Assembly: GCA_015832175.1 (NCBI GenBank)
Contig: WJXW01000001.1
Location: forward strand, 1,922,001 to 1,986,000
DNA length: 64,000 bases
Direction of reading: 5' to 3'
DNA from: Paraphaeosphaeria minitans
Lineage: Eukaryota; Ascomycota; Dothideomycetes; Pleosporales; Didymosphaeriaceae
Positions 12,688-24,276 of the stretch are shown here, in pieces; position 1 is the first letter of the stretch, and every line of letters starts with the position of its first letter. The position numbers and the translations under genes are program-made. Under the pieces are notes generated by a model that saw nothing but the letters and a program-made list of their open reading frames with translations, did not search any database and was not told the origin of the DNA.

Positions 12688-12984
12688 ATTGACGGGTTGC
12701 GCGATGGACAAGTATTGCCAACAGTCGACGCAACAGTGTGGGGGGTGGAAGTGTTAAGATACGAAGTACACAGGCGCGAATCTAAAAAGTGATGGCGCAC
12801 GGGCCAGTGGATGGGGCAAGAGCGAACGGGAGCTAATCCCACTCTCTCAGCACTTCAACTCTCACCTTCTGGCTACTCGTCGTTGATTCAACACTCGCTA
12901 AGGCCGTGCTTGCGGGATTTTGCTACACCTCTCCTGGAACCATGCCCGGCCTGGGACTAGCATAAACAGTCCTTTATAGCTGCT

Positions 12985-14864
12985 ATGACGGCTGCCCTGG
13001 CGGAAGCCCAGCCCCGTGGGAGCGTCGAGTTCGTCGAGACTTCGACTCTCGAAGCTGTAGTTCCCTCAGATTCTGAATTTGATGCCGAAGAAGAGCTCAC
13101 TTCCTGGGATGGAAGCAATGACGAAGAAGAGGGCTCGGTCCTGTCGTTTCTTTCGCAGCGGCAAGTGCTACTATTCGGTCAGTCGGCCCTGCATCACTCA
13201 TATGCATACTCTTACTTATCATCAGGCTTCCAGATGAGCTAGTCCCGGTCTACATTGTCTTTCGTACACCGTTGATGGAAGATGCTACGCTTAAGTCTTA
13301 TCTGTCTCGTCTGGCCATCAATGTTGAGGCAATAGCTTTCAGTACGGCTCCACCAGATTCAGATTCCAAAGGCCCGCCTCCCAAGGAGCTTCTCGCTTCA
13401 GAAACTATCACCAGTGCCGTAGAGCCGGTCATTGTACGCCATGATCAAGCGGGCTCCCCTCACATTTATGTTGTCTGGAAGCTAGAGATCTTTATGAGTG
13501 AGTCCACCTCACGTCGAATGCGTTATTTTCTGACATGCGAGCAGGTCGGCCCAGAGGACGGTTTCACAAGCCAGCAATATATTTCACGCCCACAGCATCT
13601 CTGAAACCAGCGGAGAAAAGGAGTGTCCTAGAAAATGAATACCTGCCGAGCAGAGTACCAACAGCACTCAATCTCCTCCAATCATTCGAAAGGGATCCGG
13701 CTTTGGCGGGCATTCATCCTCGTCTGTCTGCTTTGCGCATCAATAAGATTGCGCCCACAGCACCCGTGGCGAGAGAATTGACCAGACCAATACGCACCGG
13801 CCAAAGGCGGCTCTTCCGAGCGCTCCCTGCACTGATATGGCGAGTCAGATACTCCAAGATTCAGACGGCCATAAACGACATGTCGCTCATGGCATCACTG
13901 GACCTGGAGGTTGCATACATCACCGGATGCCGGCTGAACATCAATGATGTGAAGCTGTCATTGCGGGGAGGTGACGTAAAACCCATGTCCGATCAAAGCG
14001 TCATCAAACATATCCACAAGCCAGGAGATCAGCTTACGTCTCTTTACAAGATCACGCCAGATCTAGCTGTGGATGGCACGCCACTCCTGGGAAACGAAGG
14101 TCATTTATTAACCCTAGAAATCAAAGCCAAGGTCCTGGTGTCGGAAGACTGCCAACCCAACGTCAGCATTGGTTGGCAGACAGCAGTGGACTTCCCAGCC
14201 GAACAAAGTTCGGCATTAGTGAAGGCCGCCCACCGACTAAGCAATCCACTAACACATGTACCAAAAGTTTCCGAGACCGACTCAACTACCAGTCAGGATA
14301 AGGGCGGTCAACCGGCGGAGAAACCTCAAGATACTTCCATTCACGTTGCCATGACGATAAGTGGACCGCCTCAGGTGACTGTTGGGGAGATGTTCAACTG
14401 GAGCGTATTCATCGTGAATCGATCCGACAAAACACGTAAACTAGCTGTTCTGGTAGTCCCGAGACGGAGACGAGATTACGACAGGCAAAGATCGCTATCG
14501 TCGGTGACCTCGGTAACAGGATATCGCTCTGACAAGAAGGATCTGCTCGCGAACGCAGTGGTGGATGAAAACATCGTTTATGCCAAACAAAAGAATGCAC
14601 GCGCGGAAACCGCAGAGCTGATATGCTTGACCACTGACATCAGGATTGGGTATGCGAAATTTTTTCTGGCCACAGTTCGTTCCAGTGCTGACAAACACCA
14701 GTCATCTTGCTCCAGGTGCTTGTTATACGGCCGACCTAAAGTTCCTAGCACTCTCAGCTGGTGTGCTCTCTGTAGATGCTGTTCGACTTGTAGATTTGGC
14801 GACCAACGAGACCTCGGATATCCGAGACGTGCCGGCGATAGTGGCCGTAGGGCAGAGAATATAG
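12985..14864 (+). CDS. TRS65: TRAPPII trafficking subunit TRS65-like protein
   Basis: Likely subunit of the TRAPPII tethering complex that activates Rab11/Ypt31-type GTPases at the trans-Golgi; assigned from resemblance to the fungal Trs65 family. Four exons (12985-13181, 13226-13497, 13545-14649, 14702-14864) sum to 1737 nt, 578 residues. The N-terminal part is acidic. The middle has the family-like stretch SALRINKIAPTAPVARELTR and RRLFRALPALIWRVRYSKIQ. The C-terminal beta-rich domain ends in VDLATNETSDIRDVPAIVAV. The 3' intron (GTATGC donor, TGCTGAC branch, ACCAG acceptor) is needed to reach that conserved end; ignoring it gives a longer, wrong tail to 14944. The first donor is the least certain junction. 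Divergent from PRP40. Confidence 0.75.
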
Positions 14865-15363
14865 CCATAATTGACACTGCTATTGGCCTTGTGCCCTTCC
14901 AAATGAGACTTGTTACCTGGAGCAAGCCATCTTCCTCAAGCTGATTTGTACCGCCTCGTAGCATACTGATGTAACATGATGCCGCAAAGGATCTATAAAG
15001 TGAAACTACGGGAACCAGACCACCGGATCGCCGTGAAGCCTTGATTAAGGTGATGTTGTAATCTGGGAGGCTGTCAAAATGGTCGACAATTTTGTCAACC
15101 CTGGGAAATGCGTGCAGGTTGACATGCAGCCATTTAGCTCTTCTTGTTATTCGGAGGCGGGTGGCATGTCAGTCGTGCTTTCAGCCTTCTCAGCTTTGCA
15201 CCTCCAAAATCTTATAATAAACTTTTGTTCGTCATGGCATGTCATCTTCGAATGACTCTGGTGTGTCTCTTCTGCTCGAAAAGAAGATGGCTTATTGGGC
15301 TAAATCTGTACAGACGGTATACTACCTAATACAGCCCGCTCGCCATCAACTTTTTGTTCTTGC

Positions 15364-16695
15364 TTATACCTCATCCACAACGTATCCCCACTCGTGGCTC
15401 TCTTGCCCGTCAGTGCCCCACATGATTCCTCTGAGCCACGCTTTCACCACAGCCGTGTATGGTCCACTCTGCCCAGTCTCACCCATCGGCACCTTGAAGT
15501 CCTTGCCCCGGAAATGGATATGACCAACAGGGGCAACGAACCATGCTGTTCCCGCCGCAAAAGCCTCAATCAACCTCCCCTCCTCCACAGCCTCCACAAC
15601 CTCCGCCATGCTGAACTTGCGCTCGACAACCTCCACAGCCTCAAGTCCCTGATACTCACTCGCGAGCCGCCCCCTCGCCATCTCCAGCACCGATCGCCGC
15701 GTCACTCCATCCAGCACAATCCGCTCTGTCAAGCACGCAGTCACAAGCTGCACCCGCCCCTCCCTCGTCCGCCACACCACAAAGAAATTACTCGCACCAG
15801 CCTCCGTGACATAGCAATCCTCGCCAAACAGCCACAAGATCTGATGGTACCCCAGCGCGCGCGCCTCCCCCTGGGCCACCAGCGAAGGCCCGTAGTTCGC
15901 GCCCACCTTTGCATACCCGAAGCCCCCCGGCCACGCGCGCACCATGTCGTCCTTGCTCGCGAGCAGCCGCATGCCGCCCTCGAGCGCGTCCATGGGCGCG
16001 AAACACGTCAGTATGACGAAGAGCAGGGCCTCTGTCGGGCGCTGCACGCCCAGCGCGGGATCGGACGCTATCATCGTAGGGCGGATGTACAGGAACGAGC
16101 CAGGCTGGTCCTTGGGAAGCCACTTCGCGCCGTCCGTGGCGCACAGCTTGACAATCAGCTTGAGCAGCTCCTCGGGTGGAAAACCGGGCAGCGCGATCCG
16201 GGAAGTGGACATGAGCATGCGCGCGCAGTTGAGCTGGGGGCGGAACAGACGCAATTTGCCGTCGTACCCGCGGTACAGCTTCATGCCTTCGAAGCACTCG
16301 GTTGCGTAGTGGAGACATGAGGCGGTCGGCATGAGGTGGAGGGGGCCGTAGGGTTGCAGCGTGGGAGCGTCCCAGCCGGTTGACGAGGTCCATTTGGCTT
16401 GAATCATGTGGTCGGTGCATACTCTCTGGGAGGCCATTTCTGGGGAGCCCGAGGCGGGGACGGGGCGGGGGGAGGTCGTATATGTGGTTTGTAGGAGGGA
16501 GGCATCAAGTTCGGCAAGGGGCGATGGTGCATCATGTTGCGGGTTTGTGGAGGGTATTTGTGTGCTGGAGTCGGGGCGAGAAGCTGATTTCAATTGCGAG
16601 GGCGCTGTCTCTTTGAGGGCGTGCTCGATGCCTTGCGCGGTGAGGCCGGAAACAGTGTCTTGTTCCCCTTCGGGGGTGACTGCGATTGGAGGCAT
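15364..16695 (-). CDS. Branched-chain-amino-acid aminotransferase (class IV PLP enzyme)
   Basis: PLP-dependent BCAT that interconverts Leu/Ile/Val and their 2-oxo acids using 2-oxoglutarate/glutamate. One uninterrupted frame, 443 residues. Class IV motifs are visible: ATECFEGMKLYRG with RLFRPQLNCARM, then PGSFLYIRPTMI, the PLP lysine in YAKVGANYGPS (Lys263), and TEAGASNFFVVW. Near the end are the ERIVLDGVTRRSVLEMAR segment and AFAAGTAWFVAPVG. The N-terminal 90 residues are Ser/Pro-rich; LDASLLQTTYT near residue 64 aligns with the usual family start, so the first ATG is plausible but a later start is possible. No clear mitochondrial presequence is obvious. The large ORF on the opposite strand is a shadow. 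Confidence 0.88.
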   Translation of the reverse strand: MPPIAVTPEGEQDTVSGLTAQGIEHALKETAPSQLKSASRPDSSTQIPSTNPQHDAPSPLAELDASLLQTTYTTSPRPVPASGSPEMASQRVCTDHMIQAKWTSSTGWDAPTLQPYGPLHLMPTASCLHYATECFEGMKLYRGYDGKLRLFRPQLNCARMLMSTSRIALPGFPPEELLKLIVKLCATDGAKWLPKDQPGSFLYIRPTMIASDPALGVQRPTEALLFVILTCFAPMDALEGGMRLLASKDDMVRAWPGGFGYAKVGANYGPSLVAQGEARALGYHQILWLFGEDCYVTEAGASNFFVVWRTREGRVQLVTACLTERIVLDGVTRRSVLEMARGRLASEYQGLEAVEVVERKFSMAEVVEAVEEGRLIEAFAAGTAWFVAPVGHIHFRGKDFKVPMGETGQSGPYTAVVKAWLRGIMWGTDGQESHEWGYVVDEV

Positions 16696-17248
16696 TTCGA
16701 TTTCAATGAGCCGGGCTCAACAAAGACAGTGAAGAAACGATTTGATTGCGAGCCGACGTCGGATATGATCAAGTACGAAGAGGATGGACGGAAACAGAGA
16801 CTTGGACATTGACTTTCAGAAAAGAGTCATACGGGTCGTGCACTGCTCTACGCCCGATAAAGCATGTGGACTGGTTAGTGTACCTTACCGCTATCTCGAA
16901 TTGCGGGTTATCCGTGCTACGCCGTAATGCAGAGACCAAGAAGAAAAAAAAATGCTGAGAAGGAAAAGATAAGCTCCCCATTCCACAACGTTGTTGTTCC
17001 TGCAGTATGCGTCGTTGTGGGGGCACGCATGCATGTACCTGGGCTATCCCATTTGAGCCGACAGTAGCCGAGCTCAAGCCTATCAGCGTCCAGCCGAACA
17101 GGGGCGTAAAAGACGACCCATCCTTTTGAGCCGCGCAATGCTCTATCGTAACCTCTCGTTCGAACGCTTTTTGCAGTTCACAATATAACGACGACCTCAG
17201 GTTTGCGCTCGCAATATCGGAGGTGCACCCAAGTTGGTATCCAAGATG

Positions 17249-18842
17249 CTAGTACCATATACTCCGCGTCCTATGGTGCGGCAAGGCCTCTTCGCCAGCT
17301 TTCTCCTTCTCCTTCGCCAAGTCGTATAGGAAGAAGTCCAGCAGAATGGCATTGACCTTTGCATTAGGTTGTATCTTGAGGATCTCCCGCCGGAGCAGCT
17401 CAATCGCCCATATACTGCAGCCTAGGGAACATTAGATGAAATTGCAGAAATCGGGAGCTCCACCCACCTCGTATTTGCACTTCCCACGAATGGCCGGATT
17501 CGATGATCTCGCCACGACGGATGCGACCTTCTAATGGAGGGCAGTAGGAGATGAGACCCAGCGAATGCATTATGTGCGGCACACGATAGTCTAATCTGTC
17601 AGCTGCGAGTTCTACTCTTTCTCGTCTCGCGCAGAACATACCTGCAAACATCGTAATCTTGTCGATGTCGTTGAACTCCCCACATCCCTCTCCCTCAAAT
17701 GCAGCCCACAGATCCGCAACGAAGATCTGTGCCCGCTTCAGGAATCGCACCTTCTTCGTCTCATAGGTAGACTCGTCTTTGAAGCAAGCGAAGCGATCGG
17801 CCAGTAGATTAACGAGGCCCGCTGCAGAGCCTTTGGCATCTTGGACAAGTGTGACAACACTGCCGTCGAAATGATCGTGCAGGACGCGGCCAGCTTCACG
17901 CAGGCAATGGACGCGTAGGTTGAACATGGGGATTTCTTCGTTCGTGGAGGAGCGGAACACATGGCGTAGAACGTCTTCTGTGCAGCGAACTCGTTGTGGG
18001 GTTACCAACTCCTCCTCTTTGGGCTTGGGGCTCTGTTCTGGGCCTACAGCTTCCTGATCTTGCGCCTCAAGAGCGTCAACCCATACATCTGAGTCATCGT
18101 CTTGCTGATCTTCGAATGTTTTCTCATCTGAAACTTCTATTCCGCCATCGTGGACATTGGCCGTGACGTTGGCTTCGCTTGCAGTGGGTTGCTGTGACGA
18201 TGGAAGGTCTGAATACACGCCAGCATCAAATGATTCATTTGGTAGACGAGGAGCTGGAGGGTCGGGATATACGCCTGTATTGAATGACTCCTTTGGCAGA
18301 CGAGGAGCTTCACGGTCTTTCCATGAGGCGGACTTCATGACTTCTGTTGCCGTGCCGTCACTTCGTCTCACTTCTTGTTCGTCCTCTCCACCATCAATCC
18401 AGAACTCCGGGCTCGTGATTGGTATTCCCTCTTCAAGGGCCCTCTGCAAAGCAGCGACGAGACTCCAGTACCCGGTCCACTTCTTGCCCTTATAGTCGAC
18501 AGTAAACCGTTCCTCTTCGCCCCGCAAACTCCAGAAACTGAAATTCAGCAGGTCCATGGTGAATATGAAGTTCACTGTGGCCTCATCCTTCGCTTTTGGA
18601 TGCAATTCATGCTCAGACCATGTTTTCGTGCTGTACTCCCGCTTTTGCATTTCTTCTGACACTGCAATTGCGGCCAACTTGGTGTGTGCCATGCTAATCG
18701 CCACATCGATGCTATTGTCGTAGATGAACTGAGCATGTTCGAGGACTTTGGTTTCGGGAGGAGCGTTGGGATTTGCACCTCCGAGGCTAAACTTCTGCCT
18801 CATCAATGCCAATAGCTCGTGATCGACATCGTCGTCCGACAT
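17249..18842 (-). CDS. QNG1: Queuosine 5'-phosphate N-glycosylase / queuosine salvage protein (DUF2419)
   Basis: Homolog of human QNG1 (C9orf64), which releases queuine from queuosine nucleotides so it can be inserted into tRNA. Three exons (18842-17642, 17590-17468, 17421-17249) sum to 1497 nt, 498 residues. Family motifs: NFIFTMDLLNFSFW, GYWSLVAALQRALEEGIPIT, MFNLRVHCLREAGRVL, KRAQIFVADLWAAFEGEG, then TMFADYRVPHIMHSLG formed across intron 1. The last exon completes GCSIWAIELLRREIL and ends HHRTRSIWY. It is longer than the human protein because an acidic, Ser/Pro-rich insert of roughly 120 residues splits the domain and contains a tandem repeat. Divergent from UBA2. Confidence 0.88.
18211..18318 (-). 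repeat. Two 54-bp in-frame tandem units inside QNG1
   Basis: Two adjacent copies offset by 54 bp, diverged at a minority of positions. On the coding strand they encode the 18-residue units PRLPKESFNTGVYPDPPA and PRLPNESFDAGVYSDLPS. They sit in the low-complexity insert that interrupts the DUF2419 domain. Copy number may vary between strains. Confidence 0.7.
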
Positions 18843-19336
18843 TGCTTGTTGTTAAGCTTCGATGACGACTCCAGGTATAGCCAATATGATTCCCAAGTCT
18901 AACTCTTCATTCGGGTCCTACTACGATATTTGGACTGAAGCTTGAGTGCACTGTGTCACCCCACGAAGAGCGATGCAGTACCCAACCTTTTGGCCTAGTG
19001 CCGTGTTCGTTGAGCTTTCGATTGGCGTGCGACCAAGGCTTCCAATACAGTGCAAGTTCTCTCACGCAGGGCTGTCTTGCTATTTGGCCAAGTGAAGGAA
19101 GGGGGTAAGAGAAATATGCAGGCAGTTTCGAGCGTGGATCCTCATTCACCGCTAGCCCTTGTAGGGCTGATCCACGGCAACCGCGCCAAGAAATGCGGCT
19201 TCACCAGCGCTCTCACTTCTCCCAATTGGACCGCTGTTGTCCGTGCCACTGACGTCCAACCCGAGGCGCTCTCTCGCCGTCGTCGACGTCTTCCTCCACT
19301 TCTCCGGACCGCCGTACGCCTGGGCAACCTACAGCA

Positions 19337-21578
19337 ATGGCCACTGGACGCGACAAACACGCGGGCAAGAGCCTCGGCTCCAATCTGCATGCGCGCATCA
19401 AACAGGTACGTCGGCTGCTCTACAGGCTGTCCTCGGAGAAATGAGCTCCCGCCATGCGCGCGATATACTGACGCAACTACAGGCGCGCGTGCTCATGGTG
19501 GGCGCTGGCGGCATTGGCTGCGAGCTGCTCAAGAACCTCGTCCTGACCGGCTTCGGCGAGATCCACATAGTCGACCTCGACACGATTGACCTCAGCAATC
19601 TCAATCGCCAATTCCTCTTCCGCAACGAGCACATTAAGAAGTCCAAAGCATTAGTATGCGGTACCCGGCATGCGAGGTGAACATATTGCGCCGAGGCTGA
19701 CGGTTGCGCAGGTCGCGAAGGAGTCGGCAGGCAGATTCAACCCCAACGTCAAGATCGAGGCGTACCACGACAACATCAAGGATCCCAGGTTCAATGTTGC
19801 GTGGTTCAAAAAATTCGATATCGTGTTTAATGCGCTGGACAACCTGGAGGCGCGCCGCCATGTGAATAAGATGTGCTTGGCAGCCGATGTGCCGCTGGTC
19901 GAGAGCGGGACGACCGGCTTCAACGGCCAGGTGCAGGTCATCCAGAAGGTGCGCGTGTGGTGAGGGCATCACTTGCGATTCCGTGGCTGATCAAGGGGAC
20001 AGGGCAAGACTCAATGCTATGACTGCACACCGAAAGAGGCACCCAAATCATTCCCCGTGTGCACCATCCGAAGCACCCCCTCGCAGCCGATTCACTGCAT
20101 CGTTTGGGCCAAATCATACCTCTTCACCGAAATATTTGGCACCTCGGAGGACGATGCGCCGGAGCTAGACCATAGCGAGGACTCGGAGAACCGGAGAGAG
20201 ATTGAGAACCTGCGCCACGAGTCACAAGCATTGAAGCGCATCCGCGGGTCAATGGGTTCGGAAGAGTTCCCTAAGCTAATATTCGACAAAGTCTTTAAGG
20301 AAGACATTGAGCGGTTACGAAGCATGGAAGACATGTGGAAGACGCGCAAAGCGCCCATTGCTTTAGATTTCGAGGATCTCCTAAAGGCACTCCCTACCGT
20401 TGAGAAGAACATCGCAAAGAAGGACCAAACAGCGTGGACAGTCAAAGAAAACTTTGCAGTATTCTTACACAGTCTGCGGCGACTGAGCGATCGTATGCAA
20501 GAAACCAAGGCGAACGCTGATACAGACAACTCGCCGCCGATCCTTAGTTTCGACAAGGACGATGAGGATACCCTGGACTTTGTTGCTGCCAGCGCGAACC
20601 TGAGGTCCATCATTTTCGGCATCGAAGGGAGGTCGAAGTTTGACATTAAGCGTAAGTACTTCTGTCTCTCCGCGTATTCTACTGACTGTCATAGAAATGG
20701 CTGGCAATATCATTCCGGCGATTGCAACCACAAACGCAATGACGGCTTCTATCTGTGTCTTGCAGGCTTTCAAGGTCATGCGCGCAGTGATGGCCAAGGA
20801 CGAGTTGAGTGCGAAACTGAACGAGACACAGCTCACTGGTTCGAGCGAGGAGTCTCCCAAAGCCAAGGTGGAAGCGGCGCAAGCCGAAGTCAAAACAGAC
20901 GAGGCATTCTCCCAGAAGCTATCCAAGGCGAAGATGGTGTTCCTTGCCCCGAACGGTACCGAGCGCCGATTGACCACCGAGGGTCTCAGCTCGCCTAACG
21001 CGTCGTGTCCTGTGTGCAGCGTCGCGCAATCCACCATTGTTGTAGATGCTAGCCGGGCTACCTTGAACGACCTCGTCGAAGACCTTCTCCGCTTGCAGCT
21101 CGGCTACGGCGAGGAATTCAGCATCAACAGCGAAGTTGGCTTGCTCTACGACCCCGAGGAAGATGCCAACCTCAACAAGACCTTCGCCGAGTTGGGCCTC
21201 AACAACGACGCCTCCATCACAGTCATTGATGACGCCGATGAGGGTGCAAGGGTCAATCTGGTGCTGCACATCTCTGAGCAGCGGATGGGATCAGAAGCGA
21301 AACCAATTGACCTCACCCAGAAGCCTGAGATCCCACTCAAGCCCAAGGCTGCGACCCCGCCTGCTGAGACCAACGGTGACTCGCGACCCATCGTTACCAA
21401 TGGCCTCACTAATGGTGCGACCAACGGCGATACTAACGGTATCAAGCGTACAGCCGACGAGGCTGGTCTCGAGGACGATTTGGACAAGAAGAAGAGCAAA
21501 GTCGCCGCAACGCCTGATGATGACTTCGTCATCGTCGATGACGCGCATGATGGGATCATTGTTCTTGACGACGACTGA
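19337..21578 (+). CDS. UBA2: SUMO-activating enzyme E1 catalytic subunit UBA2
   Basis: Catalytic half of the SUMO E1, which with AOS1 adenylates SUMO and passes it to UBC9 in the nucleus. Five exons (19337-19405, 19483-19653, 19712-19948, 20003-20651, 20695-21578) sum to 2010 nt, 669 residues. The nucleotide-binding loop is [18 protein letters not shown] and is followed by [16 protein letters not shown]. The active-site cysteine is Cys179 in [20 protein letters not shown]. Zinc-binding cysteine pairs are CYDC early and CPVC late. The ubiquitin-fold domain follows, then a TNG-repeat linker, a basic KKKSK patch and two hydrophobic-acidic SUMO-interaction-like motifs ([16 protein letters not shown]). 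All junctions keep frame. Divergent from QNG1. Confidence 0.95.
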
Positions 21579-21986
21579 GTCTGCCCATTCTTTCAGAAGG
21601 GTGTTCGACATCGCAGCTGCATCTCGTGTTATGCTACCTTGGATCTCTCACGACGTCTATACGCCAGCCGCTGCGAAGCTTGATCCCACATGATGCGCGC
21701 CGATCATGTACCTACGAGGGCCCCCATCCTTTCCCCGTCCACTATTATCAACCTGACCAGCATTTGAAGCGGTTCATGTACATCGCCTCTACTAGTACCT
21801 CCTCCACCTTGCTACTTTTCCCATTCCATCGCCAAAGCGTTACCCGCAATGGCCTCGTTCTGTGGCGTTCTGCAGGACCATCGGATATACCTTGGAGCTG
21901 GGTTTGGATCGCTTGATCACTACATTTTTGATCTTTCTATCTTTGCAGATGAAACGGCGCAGAAATCGTTGCGGCGCGGAGCCGTC

Positions 21987-22951
21987 TCATACGGCCGACA
22001 GGCCGCCGTCGACATTGATCACACAGTTATGCGCGTACTCGTTCAGCGCTAGGAACAGCGCTGCGGAGGCGATTTCTTCGGGCTTGCCCAGTCGCCCGAG
22101 CGGGATGCGCGAAAACAGCGCTGCGTGGTCCAGACCTGCATGTATATTAACTAGCGCTCCATGCATCGCATCAAATAAACCACCAGGGCGCTCAGCGCCC
22201 TTCACACAATCCAAGTATTGTGCTGTTCTGTCATATCTCCAAATCACTTACCTCCTGTCATGTCCGTCTCCACGTACCCTGGCACCACCGCATTAACCCG
22301 TATCCCTTGCCTCCCTAACTCGCTAGCAAGCGCCCGCGTGAATCCCAATACTCCAGCCTTACTCGCCGCATACGCAACCGCCCCGTGGCCCCCGTGCGTC
22401 GCGAGCAGACTCGCCACATTGATAATGCACTTGTTGCTACCCTCCTCCCTTCCTTTTCCAAAGTATCGCCCCCGAAGCAGAAACCGCGTCCCCATCATCA
22501 TCCCAGTGAGATTCGTATCCACAATGTGTTTGATCTGCTCGGGGGGTGTGGTGGTGAACAGAGATCCTTGCGTGACGCCCGCGCAGTTCACCAGCACGTC
22601 GAGCTTGCTCGCGTCGTCTTTGGTGGGGAGGGAGGCTCCGATGCCGGAGGAGCTCCAGAAGGGCGGGGAGGCAACGTCGCCGATTATGTAGTCGTGTTTT
22701 GCAGAGGCGGATGCGGGGAGTGATGCAACGGCCGCGCGGAGGGGGGATTCGGAGCGCGAAACGAGGGTGCATCGGTAGGCGTTGCGAGCGAAGAGGTGGG
22801 CAATCGAGAGACCGATTCCTCGGGAGCCGCCGGTTATGAGGACGTGCGGGGGGCGCATTGGATTGGGACGAATTGGGCGTAGGGATGGGGAGATGTGCGG
22901 TGGGGGTAAATTCGAGGTAGGGAGGAGAGGGGTCGTACGGATTACTTGCAC
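21987..22951 (-). CDS. Short-chain dehydrogenase/reductase, 3-oxoacyl-ACP reductase-like
   Basis: NAD(P)H-dependent SDR, most like FabG/OAR1-type beta-ketoacyl-ACP reductases of mitochondrial fatty-acid synthesis. Two exons (22951-22252, 22135-21987) give 282 residues. The cofactor motif is LITGGSRGIG (from residue 38). NCAG follows, and the catalytic Ser-Tyr-Lys set lies in INVASLLATHGGHGAVAYAASKAG. The Pro-Gly motif is VVPGYVETDMTGG, joined across the intron to LDHAALFSRIPLGRLGKPEE and the C-terminal CVINVDGG. The first 30 residues are Arg/Pro/Ser-rich with few acidic residues, compatible with mitochondrial targeting. A later ATG (MRPPHVLITGG) would remove that leader. Substrate is inferred, not shown. 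Only 237 bp from divergent elongin C. Confidence 0.78.
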
Positions 22952-23088
22952 ATCGTATTTCTAGCTAGCGATATGTGCCAGTGTCGAGGATTGCGTTCTC
23001 TAACACTTGTGCGAGAAGGTCGCGTGGAGTTGTGGATAGACATGGAGTTTCGTCGTGGAGGGCTTACGTCACGCAGTCTACGCGAATA

Positions 23089-23096
23089 CACGTGAT
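23089..23096. promoter_or_regulatory. CACGTGAT box in the SDR/elongin C divergent promoter
   Basis: CACGTGAT (reverse ATCACGTG) fits the RTCACGTG Cbf1/CDEI-type consensus. It lies in the 237-bp gap between two divergent starts. Binding is inferred. Confidence 0.35.
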
Positions 23097-23188
23097 CGCG
23101 CGCTTCCTCACCGCGTCCTCCGCCTCGTCCTCTTCCCCGCAAATCCTCCATTCGTCCCATCACGCACCTCCCACCCAACGCACACACC

Positions 23189-23629
23189 ATGTCCGTTGAG
23201 TCCAAGCCCACCTCCGCATACGTAACCCTCGTCTCCAACGACGGCTACGAATTTAAGATCCTGCGCGACGCCGCCTGCATCGCGGGCACCATCAAGAAAG
23301 CTTTCGACCAGTCCTGTAATACTCCCTCCGCTCTTTTCCCTTTCCCGCCTCTCAAGAACAGGACTCAAGCTAAAGTTTACTGCGAGGACAGCCGGCTTCC
23401 GCGAAGTCAGTGAAAACCGCATGGAACTGCCCACCATCAACGGCGTCGTCCTCGAAAAGGTCTGCGAGTACCTGTACTACAACCAGAAGCACGCCGAGAG
23501 CAAGGATGTGCCGGATCTGGAGATCCCGCCGGAGCTGTGTCTGGAGTTGTTGATTGCGGCGGATTATTTGGATGGTGAGTTGGCAGATGATGGGCGTAGA
23601 GGGATGGAGCTGACAGGAAGACAGTATGA
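23189..23629 (+). CDS. Elongin C (SKP1/BTB-fold adaptor)
   Basis: Small BTB/POZ-fold protein that pairs with BC-box proteins in elongin and cullin-type ubiquitin ligase complexes. Three exons (23189-23315, 23392-23574, 23625-23629) total 315 nt, 104 residues. Family features: YVTLVSNDGYEFKILRDAAC at the N-terminus, GVVLEKVCEYLYYN in the middle, and IPPELCLELLIAADYLDV at the end. The last valine and the TGA come from a 5-nt terminal exon, which restores the usual DYLDV/C ending. Using the first acceptor-like AG in intron 1 breaks the frame, so the acceptor at GGACAG was chosen. Confidence 0.87.
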
Positions 23630-24276
23630 ACGGTCTATGTACATTCGTCAAGATATATGGGAAATAGGGTAGATAAGACGCGCCGCATTGAGAGGTGGAA
23701 GCCGCTATACTGGGGATGGCCAACCTTCGCGTTGAGATGCTGGACGAATCAGAGCTGCGTCTGATGTCAGAACTGGAGATACCACGGGGCACCCACCCGA
23801 AAACCGAAGGTTTGTAAGGCATGGCGATGACTTCGAGCTTATGAAAGATGCAAAATGCAAGTTCGAAAGTCATGTGGTCACCTAAAATTAAGAAGCTTCG
23901 ATGCAGATCACGAATCACGATTTCCACTGGCCCTTGCTTTTCAATACGCGTGAATTTCCAACGTCAGTCATGCGCTCAACATGGCCATCTGGGCGATGCT
24001 GCAGGGTTCGGGTTTCATTCCTGGCGATTGTCTTGTAAGTTCACAGTTGTGTCATGGACATGGCATTGATCTTTCAAGATTTTCAGGTAGCAGAAGCTCC
24101 TGTGTGCTGTCTACTTTTCCATAGCTCCAACTTCTCACACAGACTCCACGCTCCATCCAAAAACCCATGTCGAGAAGCTGAAAGCTGTCACAAAGCTATG
24201 TGGTGCATGCTGCCCTACGAATTGCCCACCTGGTTTCCGCCATAAGGACCACGCCGCAGGAGGCCATGTCGCGATC

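Noticed and set aside
13535..14944. Longer TRS65 C-terminus running to 14944
   Set aside because: Reads through an intron at 14650-14701; splicing restores the conserved VDLATNE...DIRDVPAIV ending at 14864.
15394..16320. 308-codon plus-strand ORF opposite the aminotransferase
   Set aside because: Low-complexity His/Arg/Pro translation antisense to a clear BCAT; a shadow.
23421..23672. Separate 83-residue gene inside elongin C
   Set aside because: It is exon 2 of elongin C read on into the last intron.
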